A stretch of 64,000 nt of DNA. It comes from JAAXHV01 sp965207165. Lineage in GTDB: Bacteria > Pseudomonadota > Gammaproteobacteria > Eutrophobiales > Eutrophobiaceae. The notes below the pieces were generated by a model. That model was not told the DNA's origin, searched no databases, and was given only the letters and a program-made list of their open reading frames with translations. The stretch covers positions 3,162,001 through 3,226,000 of the forward strand of contig OZ242265.1 of assembly GCA_965207165.1 (NCBI GenBank), in the 5' to 3' direction. The position numbers and the translations under genes are program-made. Of the stretch, positions 50,152-59,934 are shown piece after piece. Numbering within the stretch: the stretch's first letter is position 1; every line of letters begins with the position of its first letter.

Positions 50152-50709
50152 TCAAGGAACCTCGTATTGATACAGTCTGTATTCAACCTGGCCCGCCCGG
50201 GCCTGTTTCAGCGCCGTCAATCCCGGAACCCGGGACGGGACTCCCGGTTCGGTTTCCGTATAGACGTAGGCAGCAGGCGCCAAGTGTCCCCTGTTTGTCA
50301 GCAGGGCACAAGTATTTTTCACAAAATCCTGGTGAAACGGCGGGTCGAGAAAGACGACATCGAACGGTTCATGGCTGCTTGCCAGCCAGGTGACGGCGTC
50401 CGCGTTGACGACTTCCGCATCCCGTGCGTCCAGGGCAGTCCGGGTTTGTTCCAGTTTCCGCGCCAGTTGTTTATTTTTTTCCACCAGCACCGCGCTCCGG
50501 GCGCCGCGGGACAGGGCTTCGAAACCCAGTGCCCCGGTCCCTGCAAACAGGTCCAGACAGCGGGACCCGGGAACAATCTCCGCCAGCCAGTTGAATAACG
50601 TTTCCCGGATCCGGTCCGGGGTCGGACGCAGGCCGGGATGGTCGGCTACCGCCAGCCTCCGGCCGCGCCACTCCCCGCCGATGATCCTGACTTTTCCTGC
50701 GGCCCCCAT
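50152..50709 (-). CDS. rsmD: 16S rRNA (guanine-966-N2)-methyltransferase
   Basis: The 185-aa methyltransferase has VRIIGGEWRGRRLAV, LRPTPDRIRETLFNWL, SAM motif CLDLFAGTGALGFEALSRGA and the N6/N2-type catalytic tetrapeptide in VVFLDPPFHQDF. It methylates G966 of 16S rRNA. The rsmD-coaD pair is conserved in gammaproteobacteria. Confidence 0.96.
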   Translation of the reverse strand: MGAAGKVRIIGGEWRGRRLAVADHPGLRPTPDRIRETLFNWLAEIVPGSRCLDLFAGTGALGFEALSRGARSAVLVEKNKQLARKLEQTRTALDARDAEVVNADAVTWLASSHEPFDVVFLDPPFHQDFVKNTCALLTNRGHLAPAAYVYTETEPGVPSRVPGLTALKQARAGQVEYRLYQYEVP

Positions 50710-50754
50710 TACTGATCGCTGCTGGTCCTGTCGTCTCCTGGACCGGTTACGGCT

Positions 50755-52155
50755 TCAGTCCGCCTCCCGGGCGGCGGCGGGCGGGTTCGGCCCCACCATG
50801 ACGGTTACAAACCGTTCCGGCTGCAGGCGCCGTTTGAATGCGTCCCTGATCTGCTCAATCGTCACGGCATTCACCTTATCGACAAACGTATCCAGGTAGT
50901 CCGGCGGCAGGTCATAAAACCCTATCATGGCAATGTAACCGAGAATCTTGCTGTTGCTGTCCAGGCGCAGGGGAAAGCCGCCGCTGATGTTGTTTTGCGC
51001 CGCCGCCAGTTCCTCCTGCGTGGGTCCCTGGTCTATAAAGTCCCGGATCGTATCCCGCATCACCTGTAACGCCTGTTCCTGCTGGTCGCCGCGGGTCTGC
51101 AAACTCGCGGTGAACGGCCCGGGGCCGCGCCGTGGTGAAAAATAACTGTACGCGCCGTACGACAGCCCGCGCTTTTCCCGGACTTCCTCGTACAGCCGCG
51201 AGACAAACCCGCCGCCGCCCAGGATGTGGTTACCCACGTACAACGGGAAATAATCCGGGTCGCCGCGCCTGATGCCGGGCTGGCCGAGCAGGATGTGTAC
51301 CTGCGACGACGGGTGCTCGACACGGATCTCGCCCCCTTGTGCCAGCGGCGTTAACGCCGGAAACGGTTCCGGCGCCCGGCCCCGGGGCAAGCCCGCGGTC
51401 AACTCCCCGGCCAGTTTCTCAGCCTGCTCCCGGTCCAGGTCTCCTACGATCACCAGCCGCGCATTGCGCGCCCCGTACCTGTCACGGTGGAAATTGACGA
51501 TATCACGGCGCTGCACGGACATGACGCTGTCCAGGGTGCCGTCGTTAGGCAACGCGTAGGGATGGTCTCCGTATATTGCCGCGTGGTACGCGTCGCGGGC
51601 TATCTCGCCCGGCGACTGCCGTTTGCGCTCGATAGCCACCAGCAGGCGCTGTTTCTGTCTTTCAACCGCTTTCACGGGGAATGCCGGCTCTGCGACAACC
51701 CTGCGCAAATTCAGCAAGGCCGGCTCCAGCAAGGCCGGGTCTGATAATGAGCGCACGCTTACGGAGGCATAATCATAGCCCGAAGCTGCCCCGTATTGCG
51801 CGCCCAGACGCTCGAATTCAAAGCTGATGGCGGTGGCGTCCATCTCGCCGGCGCCCTCATCCAGCAAGCTGTTTGTCAGGACCGCCAGCCCGTTCCTGCC
51901 GGCAGGCTCCCGTACCGAGCCTGCATCGAACAGCAGGCGCACATCGACCATCGGCAATTCATGGGATTCCACAAAAAAGACCTGGCTGCCCGCCGCGGTC
52001 TGCCAGTGTTCCAGTATCGGGGCCGGGCGGGCGGCCTGCGCGCCGAGCAGCAACAGTACCGGGACAACTACCTGGATGAGGGTGCGCCCCTGCCGGCGGG
52101 CAACCGCCGGGTTCTGCGCCGCGTTGCGCGCCTTCACCCCGTTATCCGCCCGCAT
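50755..52155 (-). CDS. M16 family peptidase-like protein, lacks zinc motif (partner subunit)
   Basis: The protein is 466 aa from the ATG at 52155, which has an AGGCGGGG-type site; a longer frame reaches 52224 inside the upstream gene. A signal-like hydrophobic segment (LIQVVVPVLLLLGAQAARPAP) points to export. The fold is M16: VDVRLLFDAGSVREPAGRNGLAVLTNSLLDEG, where the HxxEH of active subunits is replaced by TNSLL, plus the conserved GGGGFVSRLYEEVREKRGLSYGAYSYF glycine-rich substrate loop. Such inactive subunits pair with an active one. The active one is encoded directly upstream with a 14-bp overlap. Confidence 0.92.
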   Translation of the reverse strand: MRADNGVKARNAAQNPAVARRQGRTLIQVVVPVLLLLGAQAARPAPILEHWQTAAGSQVFFVESHELPMVDVRLLFDAGSVREPAGRNGLAVLTNSLLDEGAGEMDATAISFEFERLGAQYGAASGYDYASVSVRSLSDPALLEPALLNLRRVVAEPAFPVKAVERQKQRLLVAIERKRQSPGEIARDAYHAAIYGDHPYALPNDGTLDSVMSVQRRDIVNFHRDRYGARNARLVIVGDLDREQAEKLAGELTAGLPRGRAPEPFPALTPLAQGGEIRVEHPSSQVHILLGQPGIRRGDPDYFPLYVGNHILGGGGFVSRLYEEVREKRGLSYGAYSYFSPRRGPGPFTASLQTRGDQQEQALQVMRDTIRDFIDQGPTQEELAAAQNNISGGFPLRLDSNSKILGYIAMIGFYDLPPDYLDTFVDKVNAVTIEQIRDAFKRRLQPERFVTVMVGPNPPAAAREAD

Positions 52156-53539
52156 GCCGATCCCCGCCTGCTTGCCGCTGCGCAGCCCCGGTTGCCTCTC
52201 GGGACTGTGGTTCAAGCACGGCAATCGTCAACCCGTCATCGCGCAAATACTTGTCTGCGACCTGTTTTACCTGTTCGGCGCTGATTGCCTGGATGCGCGC
52301 CACGTACTCATCCGCCAGGCGCCAGGGCAACCCTGTCGTTTCAAAGATGCCGAGTATCATGGCCTGGTAAAACAGCGAGTCCCGTTCGTAGACGTCACTC
52401 GACACGACCTGCGCTTTCACCCGCGCCAGTTCCTGCTCGCTGATTTCCCCGCTAACGATGTTATCCAGTTGTTCCCTGACGGCCTGCTCCACCTCGCCGA
52501 CCGTCCGGCCCCGCGCAGGCGCCGCCTGGATAATAAACAGGCCGTCCAGCCTGCCGGCCAGGTCGTAGGAAACGCCGACACTGGCCGCCACCTCCTGGCC
52601 CCGCACCAGGTGGGTCGCCAGCCTGGCGCTGTTCCCGCCGTCCAGCACGCCGGCCAGGACTTCCAGCGCATACGGCTCCCAGGACGCGGGTGCTGCTGCC
52701 TGGTCCCTCAATACCGGTGTTTTATACGCCATGAGCAGGTGCGGCAATTCCGCCGGGCGCTTCACCGTGACGCGTTTCAGGCCCTGTTGGGTGACTTCCG
52801 GCAGGGTGCGCGGCGCCGGCACCATGCTGGTCTCAAGCGGGCCGAAATATTTCTGCGTCAAGCGGTGGACAACGTCAGGTTCGACATCGCCCGCCACCAC
52901 CAGCGTGGCGTTATTCGGCGCATACCAGCGCTCATACCATGTTCGCAGGTCGTCAACCTGCATGGCGTCCAGGTCCGCCATCCAGCCGATTATCGGGTGG
53001 CGGTAGGGCGCAGTCTGGAACGCCGTGGCCAATGCGGTCTCATACAGGTATGCAACCGGGTTATCTTCCGTGCGCAGGCGCCGCTCCTCCTTCACCACCT
53101 CGATTTCCTTCCTGAATTCTTCCTCCGACAGCAACAGGTTACGCATCCGGTCGGCTTCCAGCTCGAGGCTGACTTCAAGCCGGGATTTTTCCAGCATCTG
53201 GAAATACGCGGTGTAATCCTTTCCGGTAAAGGCGTTTTCATTACCGCCGTTTTCCGCGATGATCCTGGAGAACTCCCCGTCGGGGTATTTTTCCGTGCCC
53301 TGAAACATCATGTGCTCCAGCGCGTGGGAGATCCCGGTGATGCCGTCATGCTCGTAGCTCGACCCGATCCGGTACCAGATCTGGGACACCATCACCGGCG
53401 CCCGGCGGTCTTCTTTTACCAGCAGCTTCAGGCCGTTTTCAAGGTTGAACTCATGTACCTGGGCATGTGTTGGCGGGGCAGCCGCCAGCGCCGCAACCAG
53501 GTAAAAAATATATACCGAGTATCTCATCATTCCATCCAC
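52142..53539 (-). CDS. M16 family zinc peptidase, active subunit
   Basis: The 465-aa exported protein (signal YIFYLVAALAAAPPTHAQ) carries the inverted zinc motif HALEH in GISHALEHMMFQGTEKYP with a downstream Glu in NGGNENAFTGKDYTAY. It also has the second M16 domain with DGGNSARLATHLVRG. It would cut short peptides in the periplasm with its inactive partner. Divergent from ftsY across 276 bp in which I see no further gene. Confidence 0.93.
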   Translation of the reverse strand: MDGMMRYSVYIFYLVAALAAAPPTHAQVHEFNLENGLKLLVKEDRRAPVMVSQIWYRIGSSYEHDGITGISHALEHMMFQGTEKYPDGEFSRIIAENGGNENAFTGKDYTAYFQMLEKSRLEVSLELEADRMRNLLLSEEEFRKEIEVVKEERRLRTEDNPVAYLYETALATAFQTAPYRHPIIGWMADLDAMQVDDLRTWYERWYAPNNATLVVAGDVEPDVVHRLTQKYFGPLETSMVPAPRTLPEVTQQGLKRVTVKRPAELPHLLMAYKTPVLRDQAAAPASWEPYALEVLAGVLDGGNSARLATHLVRGQEVAASVGVSYDLAGRLDGLFIIQAAPARGRTVGEVEQAVREQLDNIVSGEISEQELARVKAQVVSSDVYERDSLFYQAMILGIFETTGLPWRLADEYVARIQAISAEQVKQVADKYLRDDGLTIAVLEPQSREATGAAQRQAGGDRHAGG

Positions 53540-53815
53540 ACCATATAACCATCTAATAGCATCGTTAGACTGTTTTATTCTTCATTGGTTTCTGTTCCAT
53601 CGCGATCACGGCGGCAGGCCTTCATGTGCTATCATTTCGCCCGCATGAAGACCATCACTGCAGAAACATCACATTACCATGTTACCTTGCCTCTGTCAGA
53701 TATACGAGATACCGGCAACAGGCAAAGCGACTGACCAGCCATGGCGCCGGGTAACCGTTCCGTGAACCGTTCCCTTAACAGGATTACGACTTGGCCCTGC
53801 TGCGCCTGAACCACC

Positions 53816-54763
53816 ATGAGTGAAGCAACCGGACGCACTCCGGGGAAGACATTTTTTCGCCGCCTGGCAAAAGGCCTCGAGAAAACCCGCGCCCGTTTAC
53901 TGAGCGGGAAACCCGGCCTGGTAAAGGGCAAGCCGGTCCTTGATAAAACCCTGCTGGAGGACCTTGAAATGCAGTTGCTGGGCGCGGACATCGGCGTCGA
54001 AACCAGCGCCGACATCCTGTCCGGTCTCGAACAGACCCTGAAGCAGCGCGCAACCGGGCAGCCGGATTTGACGGCCGCGCTGTGCGAAAGCATGGTATCC
54101 GTCCTCAGGCGCTCCGAACAACCCCTGGCGATACCCGAAAAAAAACCGTTCGTGATCCTCGTTGTCGGCGTCAACGGCGTGGGGAAAACGACAACTATCG
54201 GAAAACTGGCCCATCTCCTGCAACAGGATGGCCTGTCGGTGTTGCTGGCAGCCGGCGATACGTTCAGGGCTGCCGCCATTGAACAGATTCAACACTGGGG
54301 GGAACGGGTCGGCGCACCGGTGATCAGCCAGCGACCGGGAGCGGATGCCGCCGCAGTGTTATACAATGCCTTGCAGGCAGCCGTCGCCCGGGGAACGGAT
54401 ATCGTCATGGCCGACACCGCCGGCCGCTTGCATAACAAGGACAACCTGATGGAGGAGCTGAAAAAAATACACCGCACCATCCACAAGTTTGATGCCGGGA
54501 TAGTCGTCGAGACCTTGCTGGTTATCGACGCCGGCACCGGCATGAACGCGCTGGTACAGGCCCGGCGGTTTCAGCAGCTTGTCAGCGTAACCGGGGTGGC
54601 GCTGACCAAACTCGACGGCACGGCAAAAGGGGGGATGGCCTTTGCGCTGGCACAACAGCTTGCATTGCCCATCCGCTATATCGGCATCGGTGAGGGCATC
54701 GATGATCTTCAGCCTTTCGATGCTGAACAGTTCGTACAAGCCCTGCTGGACATCCGCCCGTGA
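53816..54763 (+). CDS. ftsY: Signal recognition particle receptor FtsY
   Basis: The 315-aa SRP GTPase has the N domain (KTFFRRLAKGLEKTRARLLSG) and G domain with LVVGVNGVGKTTTIGKLA, DTFRAAAIEQ, MADTAGRLHNKDNLMEEL, TKLDGTAKGG and IGIGEGIDDLQPF. The long acidic A domain of E. coli FtsY is missing, which is common. It docks ribosome-SRP complexes at the membrane. Its stop overlaps the ftsE start. Confidence 0.96.
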   Translation: MSEATGRTPGKTFFRRLAKGLEKTRARLLSGKPGLVKGKPVLDKTLLEDLEMQLLGADIGVETSADILSGLEQTLKQRATGQPDLTAALCESMVSVLRRSEQPLAIPEKKPFVILVVGVNGVGKTTTIGKLAHLLQQDGLSVLLAAGDTFRAAAIEQIQHWGERVGAPVISQRPGADAAAVLYNALQAAVARGTDIVMADTAGRLHNKDNLMEELKKIHRTIHKFDAGIVVETLLVIDAGTGMNALVQARRFQQLVSVTGVALTKLDGTAKGGMAFALAQQLALPIRYIGIGEGIDDLQPFDAEQFVQALLDIRP

Positions 54764-55422
54764 TCAGTTTCAGCGACGTATTCATGCACTACCCCGGCGG
54801 CAAGGATGTCCTGAAAAACATCAACCTGCAGGTGGAGCAGGGTGAGATGGTTTACCTGACCGGCCATTCCGGCGCCGGGAAAACGACCTTGTTGCGCCTG
54901 GTCGCGCTGGCGGAGCGGCATTCCCGCGGCCAGATCGTCGTCAACGGCCAGAACCTGGCGCGGCTCTCGGGCAGGCGCATCCCGCTGTTCCGGCGCAATA
55001 TCGGCTTCATGTTCCAGGAACACCGGTTACTGAACGACCGCACCGTGTTCGACAACGTGGCCCTGCCGCTGACCATTGCCGGGTACCGCTACCAGGACAT
55101 AAGAAAACGCACCCATGCCGTCCTGGAAAAGGTGGGCCTGCTGTCGAAGGAAAAGGCCCTGCCCAACGCGCTGGCCACGGGAGAACAGCAACGCGTCGGT
55201 ATCGCCCGGGCCGTGGTTCACCGGCCGGCCCTGCTGCTGGGGGATGAACCCACGGGCAACCTGGACCCGGCGCTGTCCTGGGAAACCATGAAGTTGTTCG
55301 AGTTGTTCAACCAGGTCGGCGTCACCGTGCTGATTGCAACCCACGATCTTGCCACGATCGGGAAGATGAACAAAAAAACCATTGCCCTGCAGGACGGCTG
55401 TCTGCTGCCCGGCACGGCATAG
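54760..55422 (+). CDS. ftsE: Cell division ATP-binding protein FtsE
   Basis: The 220-aa ABC ATPase has Walker A GHSGAGKTTLLRL (35-47), QEHRLLNDRTVFDNVALPL (Q-loop and FtsE-specific part), Walker B LLLGDEPTGNLDP and H-loop ATHDL. The ABC signature, normally LSGGE, reads LATGE at residues 138-142; Ser and one Gly are replaced. That could weaken ATP-dependent dimer closure, or be a sequencing/assembly error. FtsEX couples cytokinesis to peptidoglycan hydrolase activation. Confidence 0.94.
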   Translation: MISFSDVFMHYPGGKDVLKNINLQVEQGEMVYLTGHSGAGKTTLLRLVALAERHSRGQIVVNGQNLARLSGRRIPLFRRNIGFMFQEHRLLNDRTVFDNVALPLTIAGYRYQDIRKRTHAVLEKVGLLSKEKALPNALATGEQQRVGIARAVVHRPALLLGDEPTGNLDPALSWETMKLFELFNQVGVTVLIATHDLATIGKMNKKTIALQDGCLLPGTA

Positions 55423-55432
55423 TTGAGGGGGA

Positions 55433-56398
55433 ATGAAAAACCAGTCCGACAGGAACAGACCGGGGCATTCGCCGGGCAGACACGCCAGCCAATGGGCTCT
55501 GCAACACCTGCGCGCGCTGTTTCTCAGCCTGGGTCAGTTATATAAATACCCGGGAAACTCGTTGTTCAGCATCTCCGTGATCGGCATCTCCCTGGCGCTC
55601 CCGGCCGGACTTTATACCCTGCTTGAAAACGCGCAACGCATCACGTCACACCTGGATGCGGCCTCTCACATATCCCTGTTCCTGGTCCCGGATGTCGATG
55701 AGCAACGCGCGCTTGCGCTGAAAGACGTGCTGCAGGAGCGCGCCGATATTGACGGGGTTGAAGTGATCGACCCCGGGCGCGCCCTGGCCGAGTACAAGGA
55801 GAACTCCGGGTTTGCAGCGGCACTGGATACTCTGGGACAAAACCCGCTGCCCTATGTACTCGTGGTCCGGCCCGGGGTCAAAACCCTGGTGGCGCCCGGT
55901 AACGCGGCGCTGCTCGAAACGCTGCGCTCGCTGCCGCAGGTGGATTCCGCCCAGTTCGACTGGCAGTGGGCACAGCGGCTGCACCAGATTATCGAGGTGT
56001 TCCAGCGCGCGGTGCTGATAGTGGCAGCCCTGTTCGCCTGCGCCGTCGTCCTGGTCGTGGGCAACACCATACGCATGGCTGTATCCAGCCGCCGCCAGGA
56101 AATTGAAATACACAAGTTGTTCGGCGCCACCGATGCGTTCATTACCCGGCCTTTTCTTTACTCGGGCATGCTGCACGGCGCTGCCGGCAGCCTGCTTGCC
56201 TGGCTGATGCTTGAGGTATCCATGGTGTTGTTGCAGGGACCGGTCATCCGCCTGTCGGAATTATACGGCAGTCCGTTTACGCCGGCTTCCCTGAACGCAA
56301 CAGAGGCGCTTTGGCTGCTATCGATCGGCGCCGGACTGGGCCTGGCCGGTTCCTGGCTGTCGGTAAAACGCCACCTGCGCGCCATCGATCCCATATAG
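55433..56398 (+). CDS. ftsX: Cell division protein FtsX
   Basis: The 321-aa protein has an FtsX topology: a membrane helix near residue 50 (FSISVIGISLALPAGLYTLL), a periplasmic domain with SHISLFLVPDVDEQRALALKDVL, then three helices near 200, 250 and 295, and VVGNTIRMAVSSRRQEIEIHKLFGATDAFI. It is the membrane partner of FtsE. It starts 11 bp after ftsE and is followed by the rpoH promoter. Confidence 0.95.
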   Translation: MKNQSDRNRPGHSPGRHASQWALQHLRALFLSLGQLYKYPGNSLFSISVIGISLALPAGLYTLLENAQRITSHLDAASHISLFLVPDVDEQRALALKDVLQERADIDGVEVIDPGRALAEYKENSGFAAALDTLGQNPLPYVLVVRPGVKTLVAPGNAALLETLRSLPQVDSAQFDWQWAQRLHQIIEVFQRAVLIVAALFACAVVLVVGNTIRMAVSSRRQEIEIHKLFGATDAFITRPFLYSGMLHGAAGSLLAWLMLEVSMVLLQGPVIRLSELYGSPFTPASLNATEALWLLSIGAGLGLAGSWLSVKRHLRAIDPI

Positions 56399-56413
56399 CC
56401 GATAACCCGTATT

Positions 56414-56442
56414 TTGCACATCCACACGCGGGAATGTAAGAA
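56414..56442 (+). promoter_or_regulatory. Predicted promoter of rpoH
   Basis: TTGCAC (56414-56419) and TAAGAA (56437-56442) are 17 bp apart. The -35 is good and the -10 weak. The expected transcription start, near 56449, falls inside the CIRCE operator. Confidence 0.5.
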
Positions 56443-56446
56443 ACTG

Positions 56447-56473
56447 TTAGCACTCTGATAAGAAGAGTGCTAA
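56447..56473. promoter_or_regulatory. CIRCE operator (HrcA binding site) in front of rpoH
   Basis: TTAGCACTC-N9-GAGTGCTAA is a perfect match to the CIRCE inverted repeat, with the canonical 9-base spacer. It lies 32 bp upstream of the rpoH ATG and overlaps the predicted start site. HrcA normally binds such sites ahead of groESL or dnaK and releases them on heat shock. Here it would place the heat-shock sigma factor itself under HrcA. Confidence 0.95.
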
Positions 56474-56505
56474 AATAGTGCCATGATTTTTGTGGAGGTA
56501 CCGTT

Positions 56506-57354
<849 letters not shown>

Positions 57355-57369
57355 TTAACGAATTAAACC

Positions 57370-57393
57370 GGGGACAGAGTCAATTCTGTCCCC
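57370..57393. terminator. REP-like palindrome/terminator behind rpoH (copy 2)
   Basis: GGGGACAGA-GTCAAT-TCTGTCCCC is a perfect 9-bp palindrome followed by CTTCTGTTT. It sits between convergent rpoH and ctaB and probably ends both transcripts. It is the better-preserved relative of the sequence at 44091-44114. Confidence 0.7.
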
Positions 57394-57419
57394 CTTCTGT
57401 TTCCCCCTTCCCGGGATTA

Positions 57420-58322
57420 CTACAGCACCAGCTGCGCCAGCGCGGGAATATAATGGTCTACCAGCAGGACGGCAAAGAGCCCCATCAAATACCATATGGA
57501 ATAGCTGAAGGTGCTCATGGCCGTTGCCTCTTCCGGCTGCCTCATCAGTTTGACGGTAAAATAAAGAAACCCGCCGCCCAGCGCCAGCGCGCCGCTCAGG
57601 TAAGTGATGCCGCTCATCCCGGTCAGGTACGGCAACAGGGTGACAATAAACAACAGCAGCGTGTATAACAGGATGTGCAGCCGGGTGAACTCCAGCCCAT
57701 GGGTTACCGGCAGCATGGGGATCTCCGCATTCTCGTAGTCCTTGCGCCTGGCAATGGCCAGCGCCCAGAAATGGGGCGGCGTCCAGGCAAATATGATCAG
57801 GAACAGCAGCAGCGCATGGGGTTCCAGGCTGCCGCTCACGGCAGTCCAGCCAAGTACCGGGGGCGCGGCGCCCGCGGCCCCGCCGATAACGATATTCTGC
57901 GGTGTGGCGCGTTTCAGGAACATGGAGTAGACCACGCCATAACCGATCAGCGAGACAAAGGTCAGCAGCGCCGTCAATACATTCACCCGGAGAACAAGGA
58001 TAACCATGGCAATAACACAGAGAATTGCCGCAAAACAGATCGCGTTGCGCGCGGACAGGTCGCCCTTCGGTAACGGCCGTTTATGCGTGCGCGCCATCAG
58101 CGCGTCTACTTTTCGGTCAACAACGTGGTTGACGGCCGCGGCGGACGCCGCGGCGAGGCCAATTCCCAGCGTTGCCGAAACAAGCAGGGAAAGCGCCACC
58201 GGGCCGGGGGTCGCCATCAACATACCGACCAGCGCGGTAAATACGATCAGGCCGACAATCTTCGGTTTGCACAATGCGACATAGTCGCGCCAGGTGGAAA
58301 TCGCCCCAGCCATAGTCTTCAA
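57420..58322 (-). CDS. ctaB: Protoheme IX farnesyltransferase (heme o synthase)
   Basis: The 300-aa UbiA-type prenyltransferase has VNHVVDRKVDALMARTHKRPLP (the NxxxDxxxD allylic site), a second acidic loop RRKDYENAEIPMLPVTHG, and nine or so membrane helices. It farnesylates heme b to heme o. Its start overlaps the ctaA stop by 4 bp. Product heme o is the substrate of CtaA, encoded next to it. Confidence 0.96.
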   Translation of the reverse strand: MKTMAGAISTWRDYVALCKPKIVGLIVFTALVGMLMATPGPVALSLLVSATLGIGLAAASAAAVNHVVDRKVDALMARTHKRPLPKGDLSARNAICFAAILCVIAMVILVLRVNVLTALLTFVSLIGYGVVYSMFLKRATPQNIVIGGAAGAAPPVLGWTAVSGSLEPHALLLFLIIFAWTPPHFWALAIARRKDYENAEIPMLPVTHGLEFTRLHILLYTLLLFIVTLLPYLTGMSGITYLSGALALGGGFLYFTVKLMRQPEEATAMSTFSYSIWYLMGLFAVLLVDHYIPALAQLVL

Positions 58323-59332
58323 TCGCGAAACCCGTGGAACAACAGCTTCGCCTGCTCGACCCGGGCATACCGGTACAGGGTCAGCAATGACAGCATCAGC
58401 AGCGCGGCAACGGAATTATGCGCCACTGCAACGGGCAGGGGCAGGCGCAGCATTACATTGGCGATACCCAGGGACGCCTGCAGGCACAGGAGGCATAACA
58501 GGATCGCCGCGTGCAGGCGCAGGACCCGTCCGCCCCGGGCAAAGGCGCGCAGCGCTACGTACAACAGCACCAGCAACGTCAGCGCGGCGCCCACCCGGTG
58601 GACAAGGTGTATCGCCGTGCGCGCCGGCGCATCGAGTATCCCCCCTTCGTAATCAAGACGGCCGTCACGCCAGACGGTAAATCCCTCCCTGAAGTCAGTG
58701 TCCGGCCACCACGACCCATCCCGGCAGGCAGGAAACTCCGGACATGCCAGCGCGGCATAATTGGCGCTGGTCCAGCCGCCCGAGAACATCTGCGCGGCGA
58801 GAACGACCAGTCCTGCCAGCGCCAGCTTGTCCACACGGGGCGCAACGCCCGGCCCCGGGGTGTTGCGCGGCGTGTTCCTGAGTATGATCCAGTAGAGCAG
58901 GCCCAGTATCATCATGCCTCCCAGCAGGTGGGCGACGACGATAAGGGGCTTGAGCAGTTCGGTGACCGTCCACATGCCGAGCAGGGCCTGCAGCGCAACC
59001 AGGCAAAGGAGAATACTCCAGGGGACCCTGTCGCCGTGTCCCCGGCGCCAGGACAGCAGGGCCAACAGCAGAACCAGTATGCCCAGCGCCCCGGCGGCAT
59101 AGCGGTGTACCATTTCCTTGACTGCCTTGTCTCTGTTAAACGGCCGGGATTGATACGCCTGCTGCGTTGCCGCCGCCTGCAGGTCTTCGGTAACCACCAT
59201 TTTGCCGTAACAGCCGGGCCAATCGGGGCAACCCAGGCCGGCGTCGGACAGGCGCACGTATGCGCCCAGGATCACCACGCAAAACGCCAGCAGGAAACAG
59301 GTAACGGTAAGCGTGAGAAAGCCCGTTCTCAT
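58319..59332 (-). CDS. ctaA: Heme A synthase
   Basis: The 337-aa polytopic protein contains LSDAGLGCPDWPGCYG, followed by RPFNRDKAVKEMVHRYAAG, and in the second half AIHLVHRVGAALTLLVLL, the histidine-bearing helices of CtaA/Cox15. It oxidises the methyl of heme o to make heme a for the aa3 oxidase encoded downstream in the window. Cysteines near residues 34 and 41 and again near 195 could form the loop disulfides. Coupled to both neighbours by 4-bp overlaps. Confidence 0.95.
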   Translation of the reverse strand: MRTGFLTLTVTCFLLAFCVVILGAYVRLSDAGLGCPDWPGCYGKMVVTEDLQAAATQQAYQSRPFNRDKAVKEMVHRYAAGALGILVLLLALLSWRRGHGDRVPWSILLCLVALQALLGMWTVTELLKPLIVVAHLLGGMMILGLLYWIILRNTPRNTPGPGVAPRVDKLALAGLVVLAAQMFSGGWTSANYAALACPEFPACRDGSWWPDTDFREGFTVWRDGRLDYEGGILDAPARTAIHLVHRVGAALTLLVLLYVALRAFARGGRVLRLHAAILLCLLCLQASLGIANVMLRLPLPVAVAHNSVAALLMLSLLTLYRYARVEQAKLLFHGFRD

Positions 59333-59928
59333 CCGATGCGGGAATATTTGAGCAGCCGGGTCAGATCCTTGATGATCCCGTCCGGCGGCGCCGCGGCGGA
59401 ATAGGTCATCATCAGGTTGCCCAGCGGATCAACCAGGTACAACCTGCCGTCGGTGAGCGGGTGGTCGTCCGGCGTGAGCCTGAACAGGGACAACAGGCTG
59501 CCGCTGTCAATTCCCTCGGGGTACACAACGAGCTGGCCGGGGTAATCGGTCAACTGTTCCTGCGTCAGCGCACTGCGGTCGTTGTCGACAACCAGCACGG
59601 CCCGCTGCACGCGCTGGGCGTACTTGCCGGTGGCCAGCCGCAACTGGCGCATCCGGTACAGGTTCCCCAGACAGGCTTCGCCGCATTTGCCGTCGAGCAG
59701 GTATACCAGTGTCCACTTGCCGTGCAGGCGCCGGTCCGTATCGGTGTCATCCGCCGGGTTCACCAGCGACCAGTCGGGTACGGATCTCGGCGGGGCAACC
59801 AGCGTGCCGTGCGCGCCCGCGCCCGTCCCTCTGCCCAGGTCCGTGAAATTGTACAGGACCCAGGATAACAGCGGCGGCAGCGCAAACGCCGCCAGCAACA
59901 GTATCAACATTGCCTGTTTTCTTGTCAT
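59329..59928 (-). CDS. Membrane-anchored thioredoxin-fold protein of the cox cluster (SCO-like)
   Basis: The 199-aa protein has one N-terminal helix (AMLILLLAAFALPPLLSWVLY) and a periplasmic domain with WTLVYLLDGKCGEACLGNLYRMRQL. The CGEAC motif has the CxxxC spacing of copper-binding SCO proteins, and RLYLVDPLGNLMMTY resembles the end of that fold. Cox clusters of Pseudomonas contain a similar uncharacterised gene between surf1 and ctaA. A role in copper or thiol handling for CtaD/CtaC is inferred. The usual SCO histidine is not evident to me. Confidence 0.8.
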   Translation of the reverse strand: MTRKQAMLILLLAAFALPPLLSWVLYNFTDLGRGTGAGAHGTLVAPPRSVPDWSLVNPADDTDTDRRLHGKWTLVYLLDGKCGEACLGNLYRMRQLRLATGKYAQRVQRAVLVVDNDRSALTQEQLTDYPGQLVVYPEGIDSGSLLSLFRLTPDDHPLTDGRLYLVDPLGNLMMTYSAAAPPDGIIKDLTRLLKYSRIG

Positions 59929-59934
59929 TGCGTT

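Noticed and set aside
51827..53548. 573-aa plus-strand open frame opposite the M16 peptidase genes
   Set aside because: Both M16 genes are clearly coding on the other strand; the product is Arg/His/Gln-rich in the manner of GC-rich antisense frames.
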